From: Galaxea fascicularis
Taxonomy: Eukaryota > Cnidaria > Anthozoa > Scleractinia > Euphylliidae
Assembly (NCBI GenBank): GCA_948470475.1
Contig: OX419336.1
Span: 5,444,484 to 5,508,483 of the forward strand
Direction of reading: 5' to 3'
DNA length: 64,000 nucleotides
In this document: piece by piece, positions 33,604 through 44,666 of the stretch
How positions within the stretch are numbered: the first letter of the stretch is position 1
How the letters are laid out: each line of letters begins with the position of its first letter
Translations under genes and position numbers: made by a program
The notes under the pieces: model-generated
What the model saw: only the letters and a program-made list of their open reading frames with translations
The model's database searches: none
Told to the model about the DNA's origin: nothing

Positions 33604-35139
33604 TCAATCAAAACTCACAATAGGAGGACAGAGGTTAACAAGGGCAGCACAAACTCGAATTATCTTGTCAATCAGTGGGGCTTTGCTCTTGTCCTCACAT
33701 GCTAAGTAGTCAGTTGACAGAGTACTTTGTAAGATTGTGTACTTTTGTCTCAGAATTCCAATAACTCTCTCCACGTGAATTCTGACATTGGCGATTTTAC
33801 GTGTCTTTTCTACATCAACTGGATCCAGCTGTTGTTTGCCCCTGGTAAATGCAGGGACGTTCAGTTCTGCCTGGTGAAACCACACCTGCTCGTGGACAGT
33901 GAAACCTCTGTCTGCAAGGACAAGATCCCCAGGAAGTAAATTTTTTAAAAAGCCACAGTTCTCTGTAAGAAATTTGTCCGATGTGCGGCCCCCCCAGGCC
34001 TCGCTTACAAATGATATTGTTCCCTGTGGTGTTATCCCAATTAACACTTTTGCAGTGTTATGGTGTTTGTAGTTCGAAAAGGTCTGTGCTCTTGCTAACA
34101 GATTGGATGGTCTATCAATAAATATCTCGAAACAGTCAATGATCACACTTGTCTTTAGACCAAAAGAATCAATGAAACATTTTGGCATTGTTCTTTGAAG
34201 CTGTTCTCGACTTGGCCAGGAAATTAAAGGAGATAAACGAACATCCATGACAGTTAACCAGGTGACAATAATGCGAGAAACAACAGTTCTAGAAACACCA
34301 AAACGATAAGCAAGATCTTGGTGTGGGACGGCCAGCCGTAGTTTTATCAACACCAGAACAAACTCCTGAAATTTACTCAATGACAGGGAGCGTCTGTTGA
34401 CATGTGGAGATACAAAGGAGAATGTTTTCATTAAAACTTCCCTCGAGGGTAACCCAGTGTAAAAGCGAACTTTACCGTCATCTCCCTCAAAAAATTCCTG
34501 TTCAAATACGGTCGATTTTTCTGGCATCCAAGGTTTAGGCGTTCGAAACATGTAATCACACTGCTCGGTTTGCGTTGACCGTGATTGCGTGAGTTCGCTT
34601 GGCTCAGATTGCGTGGCCATGTTGTTCCCCTCTTCCTCCTCCTCTGGAACCTTTGCCAAATCTTCTTCATCTTGAGCCGCGAAAGACATATCCCTGATTC
34701 TATCGCCATGGGCTTCTGGTTCATCTTCCCTGGACATTTTTCCTTTAACAGCCTGATCCTGTTCTTCACGCTCCCTCTCGCGTTTACGTCTTTCCCTTAT
34801 TCTCTGGGCTCTTTCTTGTTGTTTCTCTTGTTGGTCTGAACTCTTTAACTTGCTGTGGCCCAAATGCAAGCTAGGCACCCAGTCTAGATTGAATTTATCC
34901 CAGAGGGAAGCTGCTTTTCCAGAGTGAAAATGAATTCCACAAACACGGTCGTTCTCAAGCTTGCTTTCCGTCAAGTCATCACGACTTATGGCCGCTAACC
35001 ATCTAGTTCGCCGTTCATTCGACAAAATTTCCGTCTCCTCGCCTTGACTAGTAATAACTTTAGGCACCCTACAAAAACTAAGGTCTGGACGTCTCTTTTT
35101 ATCGTTGGAACATCCAACGATTAGACAAAACGAAGGCAT
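33604..35139 (-). CDS. THAP-domain DDE transposase (511 aa)
   Basis: This is the transposase of the 11.8-kb element, on the - strand and convergent with the 954-aa gene. The ATG at 35139 opens a THAP zinc finger: MPSFCLIVGC with C5 and C10, W47, C67 and H70 (VCGIH), then the WVPSL end. A charged Glu/Arg linker follows (~100-130). A helix-turn-helix lies near 272-295 (DLAYRFGVSRTVVSRI), then a DDE_Tnp_4-type catalytic core with D335 (VIIDCFE), D410 (LADRGF) and E457 (HVERVIG). All three acidic residues are present and the frame is open, so activity is plausible. The family fits Harbinger/ISL2EU-like transposases with a THAP domain. The THAP finger is expected to bind the terminal or subterminal repeats. 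Confidence 0.85.
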   Translation of the reverse strand: MPSFCLIVGCSNDKKRRPDLSFCRVPKVITSQGEETEILSNERRTRWLAAISRDDLTESKLENDRVCGIHFHSGKAASLWDKFNLDWVPSLHLGHSKLKSSDQQEKQQERAQRIRERRKREREREEQDQAVKGKMSREDEPEAHGDRIRDMSFAAQDEEDLAKVPEEEEEGNNMATQSEPSELTQSRSTQTEQCDYMFRTPKPWMPEKSTVFEQEFFEGDDGKVRFYTGLPSREVLMKTFSFVSPHVNRRSLSLSKFQEFVLVLIKLRLAVPHQDLAYRFGVSRTVVSRIIVTWLTVMDVRLSPLISWPSREQLQRTMPKCFIDSFGLKTSVIIDCFEIFIDRPSNLLARAQTFSNYKHHNTAKVLIGITPQGTISFVSEAWGGRTSDKFLTENCGFLKNLLPGDLVLADRGFTVHEQVWFHQAELNVPAFTRGKQQLDPVDVEKTRKIANVRIHVERVIGILRQKYTILQSTLSTDYLACEDKSKAPLIDKIIRVCAALVNLCPPIVSFD

Positions 35140-35174
35140 CGCTACAAGACGCAAGGAGTCGCGTGACAGATTTC

Positions 35175-35242
35175 ACTCCTCCAATATGGCGGAAGCAACT
35201 TTTCACCTACGTCATAATCATGTGACCGCACAGACACTATAC
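35175..35242 (-). promoter_or_regulatory. Promoter of the transposase gene (mirror of 29244-29309)
   Basis: On the - strand it reads GTATAGTGTCTGT, then ~37 bp, then CCGCCATATTGGAGGAGT ahead of the ATG. The spacing (68 bp overall against 66) and both motifs match the promoter of the partner gene. It includes a CCAAT (CTCCAATATGG on the + strand). Confidence 0.6.
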
Positions 35243-35399
35243 TGTCACGGTATTTGTAAAATATTGTTCACACAGACCACATCATGTGTCCATTTCCTGT
35301 TTCCTTTGTTCGTGAACTACTGCATTACACGTACTGTTATCGCGAAACATGTCCACAAGGAACTAGGGGGTTCAGAAATTTCCAATGTGGTTAGCGGAC

Positions 35400-37600
35400 G
35401 TTATTTTCTGCTTTGATCCTCTACTTTTATCAACGGCGGTCTCAGTTTTCTTACACCGAGTCTCGCTTCTTCGATGTATACAAGTCTCATTCCATTCATT
35501 TCAGCTCTTTTAATAAAATTAGAGCTTTCGTGTGCATCCTTTCTGTTTTTCCTAACCACGGCTTCTCTGACCATAATATTACCACGAGAGAGAGTCCCTT
35601 GGCTAAATGACTGATCATCACAGCTTTTACAAGTCTTGGCTGCCCGTCTATTATTTTGTTACTGAAGATAGTGAGTTACAATGCTCACTTTCTTGTCAAA
35701 AAATTGACCAATGGTTGCTAGTAGCTGAAAACGAGGCTGTTTTCACAGTGTTATGGTCACCTCTCGGTCATAGGGCTTTGTGAAGTGAGAGTGTCTTCTG
35801 CCAGGGTAAACAACAAAACACCTCTTCCTTCAGAGCTTATTATACTGGAAGTTCTTCTTTCCCTAAGTCGTTTTTTTTTTTTGCAAGATACAACTGAAAT
35901 CTGAATGCGGTCTGAGCATGGACCAATGATCATTATGTAAGGGTCATTTGTTCATTCTTTTGCTGGCTCAGGCTTTGCAAACATGGCGAAGATTTTAAAA
36001 TATCATAGCAAGGTTACTTACTTGAAGAGTCAGTGGTGACTGATGAACGGCATCTTCACTCTGACGATTCCCGTCACTTTGGTCTTCACGGGCTCGCATT
36101 CTAGATCAGTTTGCAGTCTCTTTAGATATAAACTTGAGGATGAATCGCTACATGCCCGAACTCTCCGCTTTCTGAATGGCTTTCACTGTCTGGAGCACAT
36201 ACAGAGCTGGACGGTAAACTAATAACTATGTGTGACGGCTTCTTGTTCACTTTCCCTCAAGGTGTCGGGTTTATCACATTCACTTGTAAAGTGTGACGTA
36301 TGAGAAGAAGAGTCGGGCCCATCTATCTCGTTAGTCTTCGAATTAGTCTTAGAATTAATCAGACTGTTTTCCGAATTAAACGTTAGTGGAATGCCCGATC
36401 CGAAGCAGCAAACGGGCAAAATACAGATTTCTACTAATCAAGATGAAAAAGAAGTGGTGTATTTTATTTCCTGTTTTTCTAACAACCTGTCACAGCATGG
36501 TTTTCCACATATGTTGCGGCTTTTACCTGACGGAAATACTTTGGGGCCAACACCCAGAGAGCGGAATCGCAAATTTCATTAGAAAAATCATTCGCATACT
36601 TCGTGGTTTTGTTTGAAAGCGTCGATCACAGGTATTTGTACTTACATTAGAAGGTTCGTTAACTCGGCCACCATCTGAAATCGAGAGTGAGCTAAATCTG
36701 AAAACAAAAAGGATTGACGACAAACATTTAAGTAATCATTGTTTCGATGAATTCCACAACGGATTGAAAATGGCAGGAAGAAACCAAAACGACAAGTCTA
36801 GATCAGATTATGGAAAGTGGGGATTCGAAGGTGAAACAGATGATTTGCGTGTTCTCAAAAAGGACGGACCCTTAGAAACAAGCAACAAAAAGATGACGAA
36901 AGTTAACAGCGTCTGTGAAAGCTCCGGGCGATTCTTCAAGTGTTGAGGTACCTATAACATTACATCCAGCTGTTACATCCCTCAGTCGACAACACTGTGT
37001 AAATGGCCTTACTGTGTCGCCCGTTACGTTTCATGCCCGGGTTTCATGACCCGTTACAAAGAAGGAGGATGGGTCATGGATCTTTGCAGTCGATCTGGCA
37101 CATGGCCGTGAACCGTGAATGATCAACACTGTTTATTTCTTATGCCATTCAGGTTCCGTCGCCTTTGCGAGCTTGAAGGAAAGAAAGCACCGCTTAGTGG
37201 TTGATACCAATTAATATGCAAGGCTATTCCGGCGACGAACGCTGAGGAAGAGTTTTGCTCTTGGTGAAAAAAGAGAATCGTCGTAAAATACGTATTTCGA
37301 GTCTTTGTCGTTGGCTATACCTTATGCGGAATTCATGAACGTTTTCAAACTGATCATGAAAGTTTTGAACGTCAATTGGACCATGAAAGTTTCTTTTACC
37401 TAGTAGACTGTCGTGCGCTGGAATTTTTGTACTATACTCGGAATTAGCGTAACATTATTTAAAATAAAAATCAGATTTTAAAGTGCTATGATTAGTCCCG
37501 TTTAAAGTTACTTTTAAAATAAACGCTGAAAACGGCCAATACATCACGAACGTGATTAATACCCGACATTTTCAAAGGCAACATTCAGTGGTCCACGTTT
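35400..37600. other. Transposon right arm, possible unresolved exons
   Basis: Short frames occur at 36219-36419 (-, Ser/Thr-rich), 36391-36582 (+) and 36764-36946 (+). On the - strand, TTTCAG before ATGGTGGCC and GTAAGT after CCTTCTAAT bound a possible short exon near 36645-36680. No domain is recognisable, so no gene model is given. Confidence 0.3.
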
Positions 37601-37639
37601 GAGAAATTACCTATTAGTAAGTGTTTTTTCCAGCTATCT

Positions 37640-37935
37640 TTGAAGTGGTTTCAGAAATTTCCGAAGCATCTCTTCAGCCTTACTTTAACATGGTTTCAGA
37701 AATTTCCAAAGGATTTTTTCCTTCGGTACTTTGAAGTGGTTTCAGAAATTTCCGAAGCAACTCTGTAGCCTTACGTTAACATGGTTTCAGAAATTTCCAA
37801 AACATTTTTTTCCAACCAGAAGTATACTTTGGAATGGTTTCAGAAATTTTCGAAGCAATTTTTAGGCGAATTTCCGAAGCAACTTTTCGACCATACTTTT
37901 TTTTGAAGTGGTTTCAGAAATTTCCTAAGCAACGT
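37640..37935. repeat. Right subterminal array of ~47-bp repeats (inverted)
   Basis: Six to seven copies of GTGGTTTCAGAAATTTCCGA spaced ~45 bp are the complement of the left array unit. Confidence 0.85.
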
Positions 37936-38214
37936 TTTTCATACTTTCATAAAATCCCTACTCACGTTAAAAAAACCGGTATATAAAGGTTATTCTAGCC
38001 GACGGTAGAATTTAAGCGACAAAAACTACACTCAATTTTAAAGTTTCAGACGAAATTTTTATTTTCGTCAGGAATTTCAAACAATTTTACGATTTCAGCT
38101 GAATTTCTTTGACTTTGGAATATCGCATTTGGTTTTAGAACGTGTTACTTGCTTTGACGGGATTGCTTTGGGCTTGCTTTGTATAGGTTCACCAGAGCCA
38201 ATCGAACCAAATCC

Positions 38215-38393
38215 AGACGGATTGAGCCGTTCGATTGAGTTCGATTTGTTCAATTGAATTTGATTTGTTCGGAAATCGAACTCACTGAAAGTGTGGTGTT
38301 CGATTTCGTTCGATTGCCGAACTCAATCGAACTCAATCCACGGATTGAGTTCGATTGAGTTCGATTTTCGAACGTTCGATTTACTATGCCGGG
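38215..38393. repeat. Right terminal inverted repeat
   Basis: Multiple TCGAT/ATCGAAC motifs end in GTTCGATTTACTATGCCGGG, the complement of the left end. The target duplication GTAAAT follows at 38394-38399. Confidence 0.8.
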
Positions 38394-39020
38394 GTAAATT
38401 GACGCTTTCGTTGATAGGTTGCTCAGGTTTTTCTATCACTGCCTTTATCCGAGAAATGAGGGCATGAAGGTAAATTTTTCTTTCTGTCTTTTCGAACTTC
38501 AAGGCGTTCTCTATAAATAAAGTCACTCCTCCACATGATACAAGTTGAACGTTTTGGAATGACCGTCAAAGAATATATAATACATGTAACCATTTACGGT
38601 GGGGCCGGCCATGTGACCCAATTTCGGCATACAAAGACTTTTGCAAGACCACCGATAAAAAATTGGAAACAGCAATTTGAAGTTAGCAAGGACTGTTTCA
38701 GACTGCTTCATTTAATTAAAAAAACGCACTTACGGATGGCTTGAGGGTTTGAAAATTTTAAGCGATTTATGGGAAACATTGCTGAGGATGAGTACTGGAT
38801 AACAAATATTTAAATTTTTAAACCGTTGAATGCCCACGGTTAAACGTCAAATCCGGCCATTTTCCTAACTTCAACATCCTTTTCTCAATTCCGGCTATAA
38901 GTCTTTGGGTAACAGCCAATAATAGTCAACGTTTGAATGCAGGTGAGTCACATGACTCCAGCAGACCAAGGTGTCGTCGCCGTCGCAATTGCGCAATAAT
39001 GCGTTACGTCCTTGTCAACA

Positions 39021-39366
39021 GGGAGTTTAAGCAACGAGGACGGCAACGACAACGAGAACGCCACAAAACAATAGGCTTAATGAGCAAAAACAATCCTCTG
39101 CACTTCCGCTTACATTTTGGTACATTTTTTGCCGTCCTCTGCAAAACAACAACCTGAAATGACCAAATTTTAGGTTTTCTCTTTATCTTCTTTCTTTTTC
39201 TTTGCTTTTACACCCTCCAAAGTAATTTAGACCCTGGACAGTTCGCCAGGATTTTGCATGTTAAACAAATTGGAATAATCACAAAAAAAGATATGAAAAC
39301 GGGAACTGAGTTATGTTTTGAAAGGGCGTTCTCGTTGCCGTCGCCGTCGTCATTGCTTAACTTCTC
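39021..39366. mobile_element. MITE with ~44-bp TIRs
   Basis: The left end GGGAGTTTAAGCAACGAGGA and the right end complement AGAAGTTAAGCAATGACGAC match through a CGGCAACG..AACGAGAACGCC inner part. It is non-coding. Confidence 0.75.
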
Positions 39367-39641
39367 TTGAAAACTTCATTATGTATTACCTTTTCAAACC
39401 GAGTTCGCGAGTTAGTAAAAGAGCCCACCTATTGTATTCTTTATTCAGATTCTAGATTGCACTTGTAGAAATGCAAAGTCAAAGCTGCCTTTTTGGTTGC
39501 AATTCAGTTTACAATTTCAAAACAGTTCTTCTCAGCGCACTGGAACTAAAAAAAAAAAAAAGAAAAAGAAAGAAAGAAGAGCAACCCGGCACTTTTAAAT
39601 GCGCGTGCCCACGATACAAAACTTCTCCTTTCATTCAAAAC

Positions 39642-39813
39642 CAGGCGCAGATCCAGGATTTTGAAATGGGGGGGTTAATTTTTGTAATAATGTAATAGAC
39701 TCAAAGCCTGGTTGAGGGATAAGAAAAAAAAGAAAGAAGGAAGATCAGAAAAAGCGGTAGGGGGGGGGGGGGGTGAAAATTCACCCATTTCACCTCCCCT
39801 GGATCCGCGCCTG
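39642..39813. mobile_element. MITE with a long poly-G run
   Basis: The ends CAGGCGCAGATCCAGG and CCTGGATCCGCGCCTG are inverted copies, with GAAATGGGGG / CCCATTTC inside. A run of ~18 G near 39762-39779 lies within and could form G-quadruplex structure. Confidence 0.65.
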
Positions 39814-40189
39814 CAAAACACTAATCATGTTCATATCACTGATCGTTTCACATGTATCTCCACCTTTGTCATCTATTGCACATAACCTTTATGTGTTGTA
39901 CATAGATTGAGACTTTTTCCGTTCCGTTATCGTTTTAATCAGATGTAAGTAGTTTTCCTTTTTTTATTTTTCGCTTCCAGTCTTGTAATTTTATTTGTTT
40001 TAGAATCGTAATTTCATGCCCCATTGTGACACAGGCAATCAGCAATTTCATTTGTAGTTTTTACCGTGAGTGATGTACCACGGCTCAGCCCAAATCATTG
40101 AACAGATTAAAATCATTTTAAATCTCGCTTGCTGTTCAGTGTGTACCAAAATTGGTTAACCTGGCGAACTCCCGTGAACAACACGACGT

Positions 40190-40610
40190 GTCTGCTTTGC
40201 CGGGAACGCGACACTTTACCTGCAAAAAGGTATACATTGGTGAGACAGGAAGACGACTAGGCAAAGACGCATCCAAACTAGGCGATCGTCATTCTAATCT
40301 CCCTAATCACTCCAAACAACACATGGCGATCTGTGGCCTTTCCCTACATCAAGGTAAAATGGAAAGCCACAAGAATCTAGAACGAAACTTCATCTTTCAA
40401 AATGGTTCGTATTAACGAACACTTTTCATTAAATTATTGTATTCCTGTTTTTCACGTTTCCGCCCATGTTACCACCAATAGCGTAGCTCCATCTCCTCAA
40501 TATAAACCACACAAAACCCATAATTCCTCTATTCGCTCTGACGAGGGGCTAACGCGCGAAATATCAGCTTTAAGAATCCCTGTACGGTGGTACAGAGAGA
40601 TAAATTAAAC
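40190..40610 (+). pseudogene. Penelope-like GIY-YIG endonuclease fragment
   Basis: The reading frame has CKKVYIGETGRRLG, the start of a GIY-YIG nuclease (here VYIG). It continues DRHSNLPNHSKQHMAICGLS and LHQGKMESHKNLERNFIFQ with a deletion between them. A frameshift near 40402 leads to RINEHFSLNY. The end carries GAGGGGCTAACGCGCGAAAT and CCCTGTACGGTGG, the tail also found at 22344-22523 and 46756-46798. The RT part is missing, so it is dead. Confidence 0.7.
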
Positions 40611-41084
40611 CAAATTTTTCTGTACAACTCTCCCACCGACGAAGCACCACAGTTTAGAAACCATACCTTTACAGTATTTCTTCTCAGGACTTTACCCGGC
40701 ATGGTACTCAGCCAGACAATCGAGCTTTATCAGTTGATTTTAAGAGCAAGCAGTCTTCCAACACGAAAGTAACATTCATTCGCTTGGCCAGACCAATTTC
40801 ATTTGTTCTGTTTTTAATTCTCTCACCATGGGTGTTTACAGCATACAAAATTTATTATTTGTATTGGATAAAGGTAGCATCATGAATAAGCCCAAACCAC
40901 ATCAATTATTGTTCGCCACCTTACGAGTTCAATCTATTGCCAGTTTCTAAGCACAAGTCAAACCTTCTTCCTCTTGAGAGAATTACTTGTTTAACCAACG
41001 TCAAGAATGCCAGACTATTTCTCTCTTCGTAAGTGACGAGCGGTTTATCGTATCCCCGGGTTGGATCACGACACTTGATGTAAA

Positions 41085-41428
41085 AAACACGTACAAGTGG
41101 TGGAACAGAGAATTAACTCTGAAGTATAAATTAAAGTGCTAACAGAAACCCATGAAAACCCACTGGGCGTTATCCCTAGTAAAGTGTATAACCACACGAG
41201 GCAAAGAAAAAATTCTTATGACCTCGGTGGGAATCGAACCCACGACCTCCGGATTAGATCTACCGTTGCTATGCCGACTAAGCTACGAGGTCGGACAGAG
41301 AAAGTAGGTGTTTGGTTCCCTGATACCCTTTACTAGGGATAACGCCCAGTGGGTTTTCATGGGTTTCTGTTAGCAGTTTAATTTACACTTCAGGAGTTAA
41401 TTCTCTGTTCCACCACTTGTACGTGTTT
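41085..41428. mobile_element. Palindromic element with ~100-bp arms and tRNA-like core
   Basis: The left arm 41085-41184 (AAACACGTACAAGTGGTGGA ... CACTGGGCGTTATCCCTAGT) is repeated inverted at 41328-41428 with few differences. The ~143-bp centre contains a tRNA-like sequence on the - strand. It has no protein-coding content. Confidence 0.8.
41220..41292 (-). pseudogene. tRNA-Arg(UCU)-like sequence
   Basis: On the - strand, the acceptor stem GACCTCG pairs with CGAGGTC. The D arm is GCTTAGTCGGCATAGC and the T arm GTGGGTTCGATTCCCAC is perfect. The anticodon arm is damaged: one base is missing from the 3' strand (CGGTA against TCCG), and the loop GATCTAA has A where U33 is expected, leaving a TCT-like anticodon. 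It is best read as a tRNA-derived core of a repeat, not a working tRNA gene. Confidence 0.55.
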
Positions 41429-44400
41429 ATCGTGCTACGCGGCACAACATATAGATGTAAAAAACAATGGATTATAATTAAAGCGATCTGCTGCACAAAC
41501 TTTTTAAATAATCTATAGTACATAAGGCAGTTGCTGTAGATTACTAAGAAGGAAGATTTTGTCTGATCAGGAGGGAATGTAGCCTGCATCGCAGACAGTG
41601 AACACATCGCAGGTGCATCTTGCAGGCTAGAGGGAATCACAACTGGCATGTTGGAAAGGCCTGGGTCTGTTTTTAATCCAGATGTTCTGGACGTCTAGTT
41701 GTACGACAGACATTGGGAGAGCGTGAGATAGGACCAGCTTTGCGAGCACAGCCACCATATCAATAAAAATTAGTGTACACCTTGTCACTGGAATGGAGTT
41801 AACAAAGAAACCACGATAACCGTTCATCCTTTTGGTTAAAGCGATGTGAAGTAGCAGCGATAAAACGGATAAATAGATTTGATATGAATAATCAGTAAAT
41901 ATATCACGGCATTGTACTTTTATTTTATGGGTAGACTAAACATTGTGCAGTACCGCAGAAAATGTCACCTCTTTTCTGAAAGTTCAAATAATCAGCAGGC
42001 AGCAATAACAGCAGGAATTTCCGCTCATGACTTGAGTTTGAAAAGCGAAAATGTTCGGAACCACCTTCTGTGACTAAAATCTCCTTACGTTGGTGTGTTC
42101 CGCTGATTGTTGCATGGGAATTGATTCAAAATGCCTCCCGGAAATATAATGTATCAGTCTGACAACATATATCACAGAAAAGATTGGAGGAAATTACAAA
42201 TTCACGGGTTTATTCCCTTAGCAAATAGTTTTCTCACAGACGGCTTGGTCTCTTAGATTGTTTATTTTTTAAACCCTGCAGCCTTGTAATTTTGACAAGC
42301 TGCTCCCCGTCAACTCATCATGATAATGGACCCATTTTACATGAGTTTATAAAAGCGGCCGTTCTTTGCTGCTTGAAAGTCGTGTCAAAGGATGGTGTAC
42401 TATAAGAAGTAATACGGTACTAATCAAAGGTTTAAAATGTGAATGTGAAATATCAGCGATAGTAGAGAGAACCCTTTAAAACTGCAGTGACGAGTGGCAG
42501 TAATTATGCGTCCATTGTGAACATAGTTTGAGCATCTGGTTAGGCTTATTTGTTTCTTGTTTTTGCTTCTATCAACCAATAATCAATCAAAAATGCACTG
42601 AAAATGAATCATGGATCAATCTTAGTCAGTACTTTGAGTCTGTATTTCTAACGTCAGCGTCTCAGCTTTTGGTGGATCTAAGCCAGCACTAAAATAACAA
42701 GAACTGGTGCTGAAATAAACGTCACTCTAGTAAGACATGGTTTAAACAGTGATCACGACTAAAATTAATTTGAGTAGTCGACATTCTAGAATTAAAGAAA
42801 GTTCCATAATTATTTGATTCATTTAAACGCTGCATTCAATTCTTCAGTGTGGAATCTAACATCACAATTTATTGATCACCGGAAATAAATTTTAGTTAAT
42901 CAACAACTCTTGTTTGAGCTTTGTACTCTGTCCAGTGATTTTCACATGTATTCTTGCGTGACCAAAAACCCCTATGAGCTTTTCATTGTTTAATTAACCA
43001 ATCACATTGAACTCTGTCAGGCCCCTAAGCTCGCATTTCATGTGCTACGTGCAGTCTGTTTCTTCACGAGCAAACGACAAGATCTCGCAAATTTCCTAAC
43101 AAATTCCCTCCCATCCCACCCATTATGTTTTTCCCTTCGCTTGCTCCTATTACTGGACACATAGGACCCCTCAAGCAATACTATTCTAATTTATGTATAT
43201 AAACATCTATTTTGCATTAGTACAAGGCAATAATTTTGTTGTGTAATTCAACCCAACATTAACAATTGTACTAATATGTTTGGACATGTAAATAAGTATT
43301 GATTATCAAGCATAATGTACATAGACATCCAACCTGATGTAATACTAAGTAATCTAGTGCAGTGTATTTTAGTTTGGTTGTCTCTTACTTGTACTTTGAA
43401 TATGAAGACTATTATTTTTCAATAAACTTGGGAATGGGGATAAAGTGCTCCTATCGTCACACTTTTGCCCCCATAGACTCGGCATTTTGTACTCCTGGGA
43501 TATACATCTAGTTTTCAAGGGGCCCTAGGGAGGCCCGCAATAATTATTGGTCACAGCCGACCCAGAGTGGAGGCCCAACTCCCTCCACTCCATATCGGCC
43601 TGTGCACCTCTTATCTAGGTTAGTGGAGGCCCAACTCCCTCCAATCGGAGAGGAGGACAAATTACTTCCTCCTCTCTACCCAGGAATGGTCACCATCGGC
43701 CCTGGGAGGAAGCTTGTCTCCTCCATACCTTTGTGTGCACCACCCTGGCGGTAGTTTTTTTCTCAAAAATCCAGGAGTACATGGGGCTATTGACTTTAAA
43801 AGTTTCTCTGGAGTACTTTGTCTCCCACTTCCCCATTTTCAGCCACACAAAGTTGTTTGTTATTGTTCCTGTTTTATTTACTAAGGTTGGGGCTGACCCC
43901 AAACACAGCCATACCAGGCTATTGTTATTGTTCCCGTTTATTGAAATAATTCCGATCATACCTCAACATGAGGAAGTTGATTAATGCTGAGTTTGAGTGA
44001 CATTTCATGTAGCATAAAAGATGTGGAACTATGGGCAAAATATACATAAAAATAATTATGAACTAGATTCGACCCGGTGTTGAAATGACTGTCAAACGTC
44101 AGCCGCGGTCAGTTCCATTGAACTCGCACTTACTTTAATTATCTGCCGAATTTAACTAATGGATTTGTTGCATTTGACATGCACTTAATAGACTAAAACG
44201 CAACGCACTGTGATCATAAGTTTAAGTTTTGATTTTGAAAGATCTGGTTGCTTAAATCAAGTTAGGTTTTATTTTGAAGTTGCAGAAGCTAATTTTGCAC
44301 GAAATTTTTCAACCACTTGCACTGACGCTGAATTGCAGCCAATAGATAAGGACATTTTATAAACTATTTCGTTGATGAACTGAAAAAAGTCACTTAAACT

Positions 44401-44666
44401 TTGAAGTTGTTAATTTTCCATTAACAGCTCCTTATCAGCAAGGCAAATTATTTCCGCCACTGTTTAACAATTGAGCAGTTGACAAAGACGGAGGGCAATT
44501 AGAACCTTTGATAGCCAGAAGCAGCATGTGGGCATAACAGGACGCTTGACTTGCCCTCTAAATCCCCTAAATGTACGCTTGTGCGAGGCCAATATTGTTC
44601 AGCAAGTTAAACGACTAAGTATTATCACTTTACTTATATTCTGATGCCTTAAATCAATACAAAGGC
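41429..44666. other. Intergenic before copy 5
   Basis: No gene was supported. A 21-bp direct repeat beginning GTGGAGGCCCAACTCCCTCC lies at 43567 and 43623 in a GC-richer patch (43480-43720) with GGGAGG/CCTCC stretches, perhaps part of an unclassified repeat. Confidence 0.35.

Larger units (their letters stand above)
26568..38393. mobile_element. 11.8-kb DNA transposon with YqaJ/Ulp1 and THAP-DDE genes
   Basis: The left end CCCGGCATAGTAAATCGAAC and the right end read in complement are identical for 21 bp, and similarity continues for ~100 bp through many ATCGAAC motifs. GTAAAT stands directly outside both ends (26562-26567 and 38394-38399), a 6-bp target duplication. Further in, ACACGTTC.AAAAC ... 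GCGATATTCCAAAGT occurs near 27400 and, inverted, near 38100-38150. Inverted arrays of a ~47-bp repeat lie at 27833-28382 and 37640-37935. Two convergent genes fill the centre. Repbase ISL2EU/IS4EU elements pair a DDE transposase with a YqaJ nuclease, but as I recall have a 2-bp target duplication, so the superfamily is left open. Confidence 0.85.

Noticed and set aside
41220..41292. Functional tRNA gene
   Set aside because: The anticodon stem lacks a base and U33 is replaced, and it sits inside a palindromic repeat.
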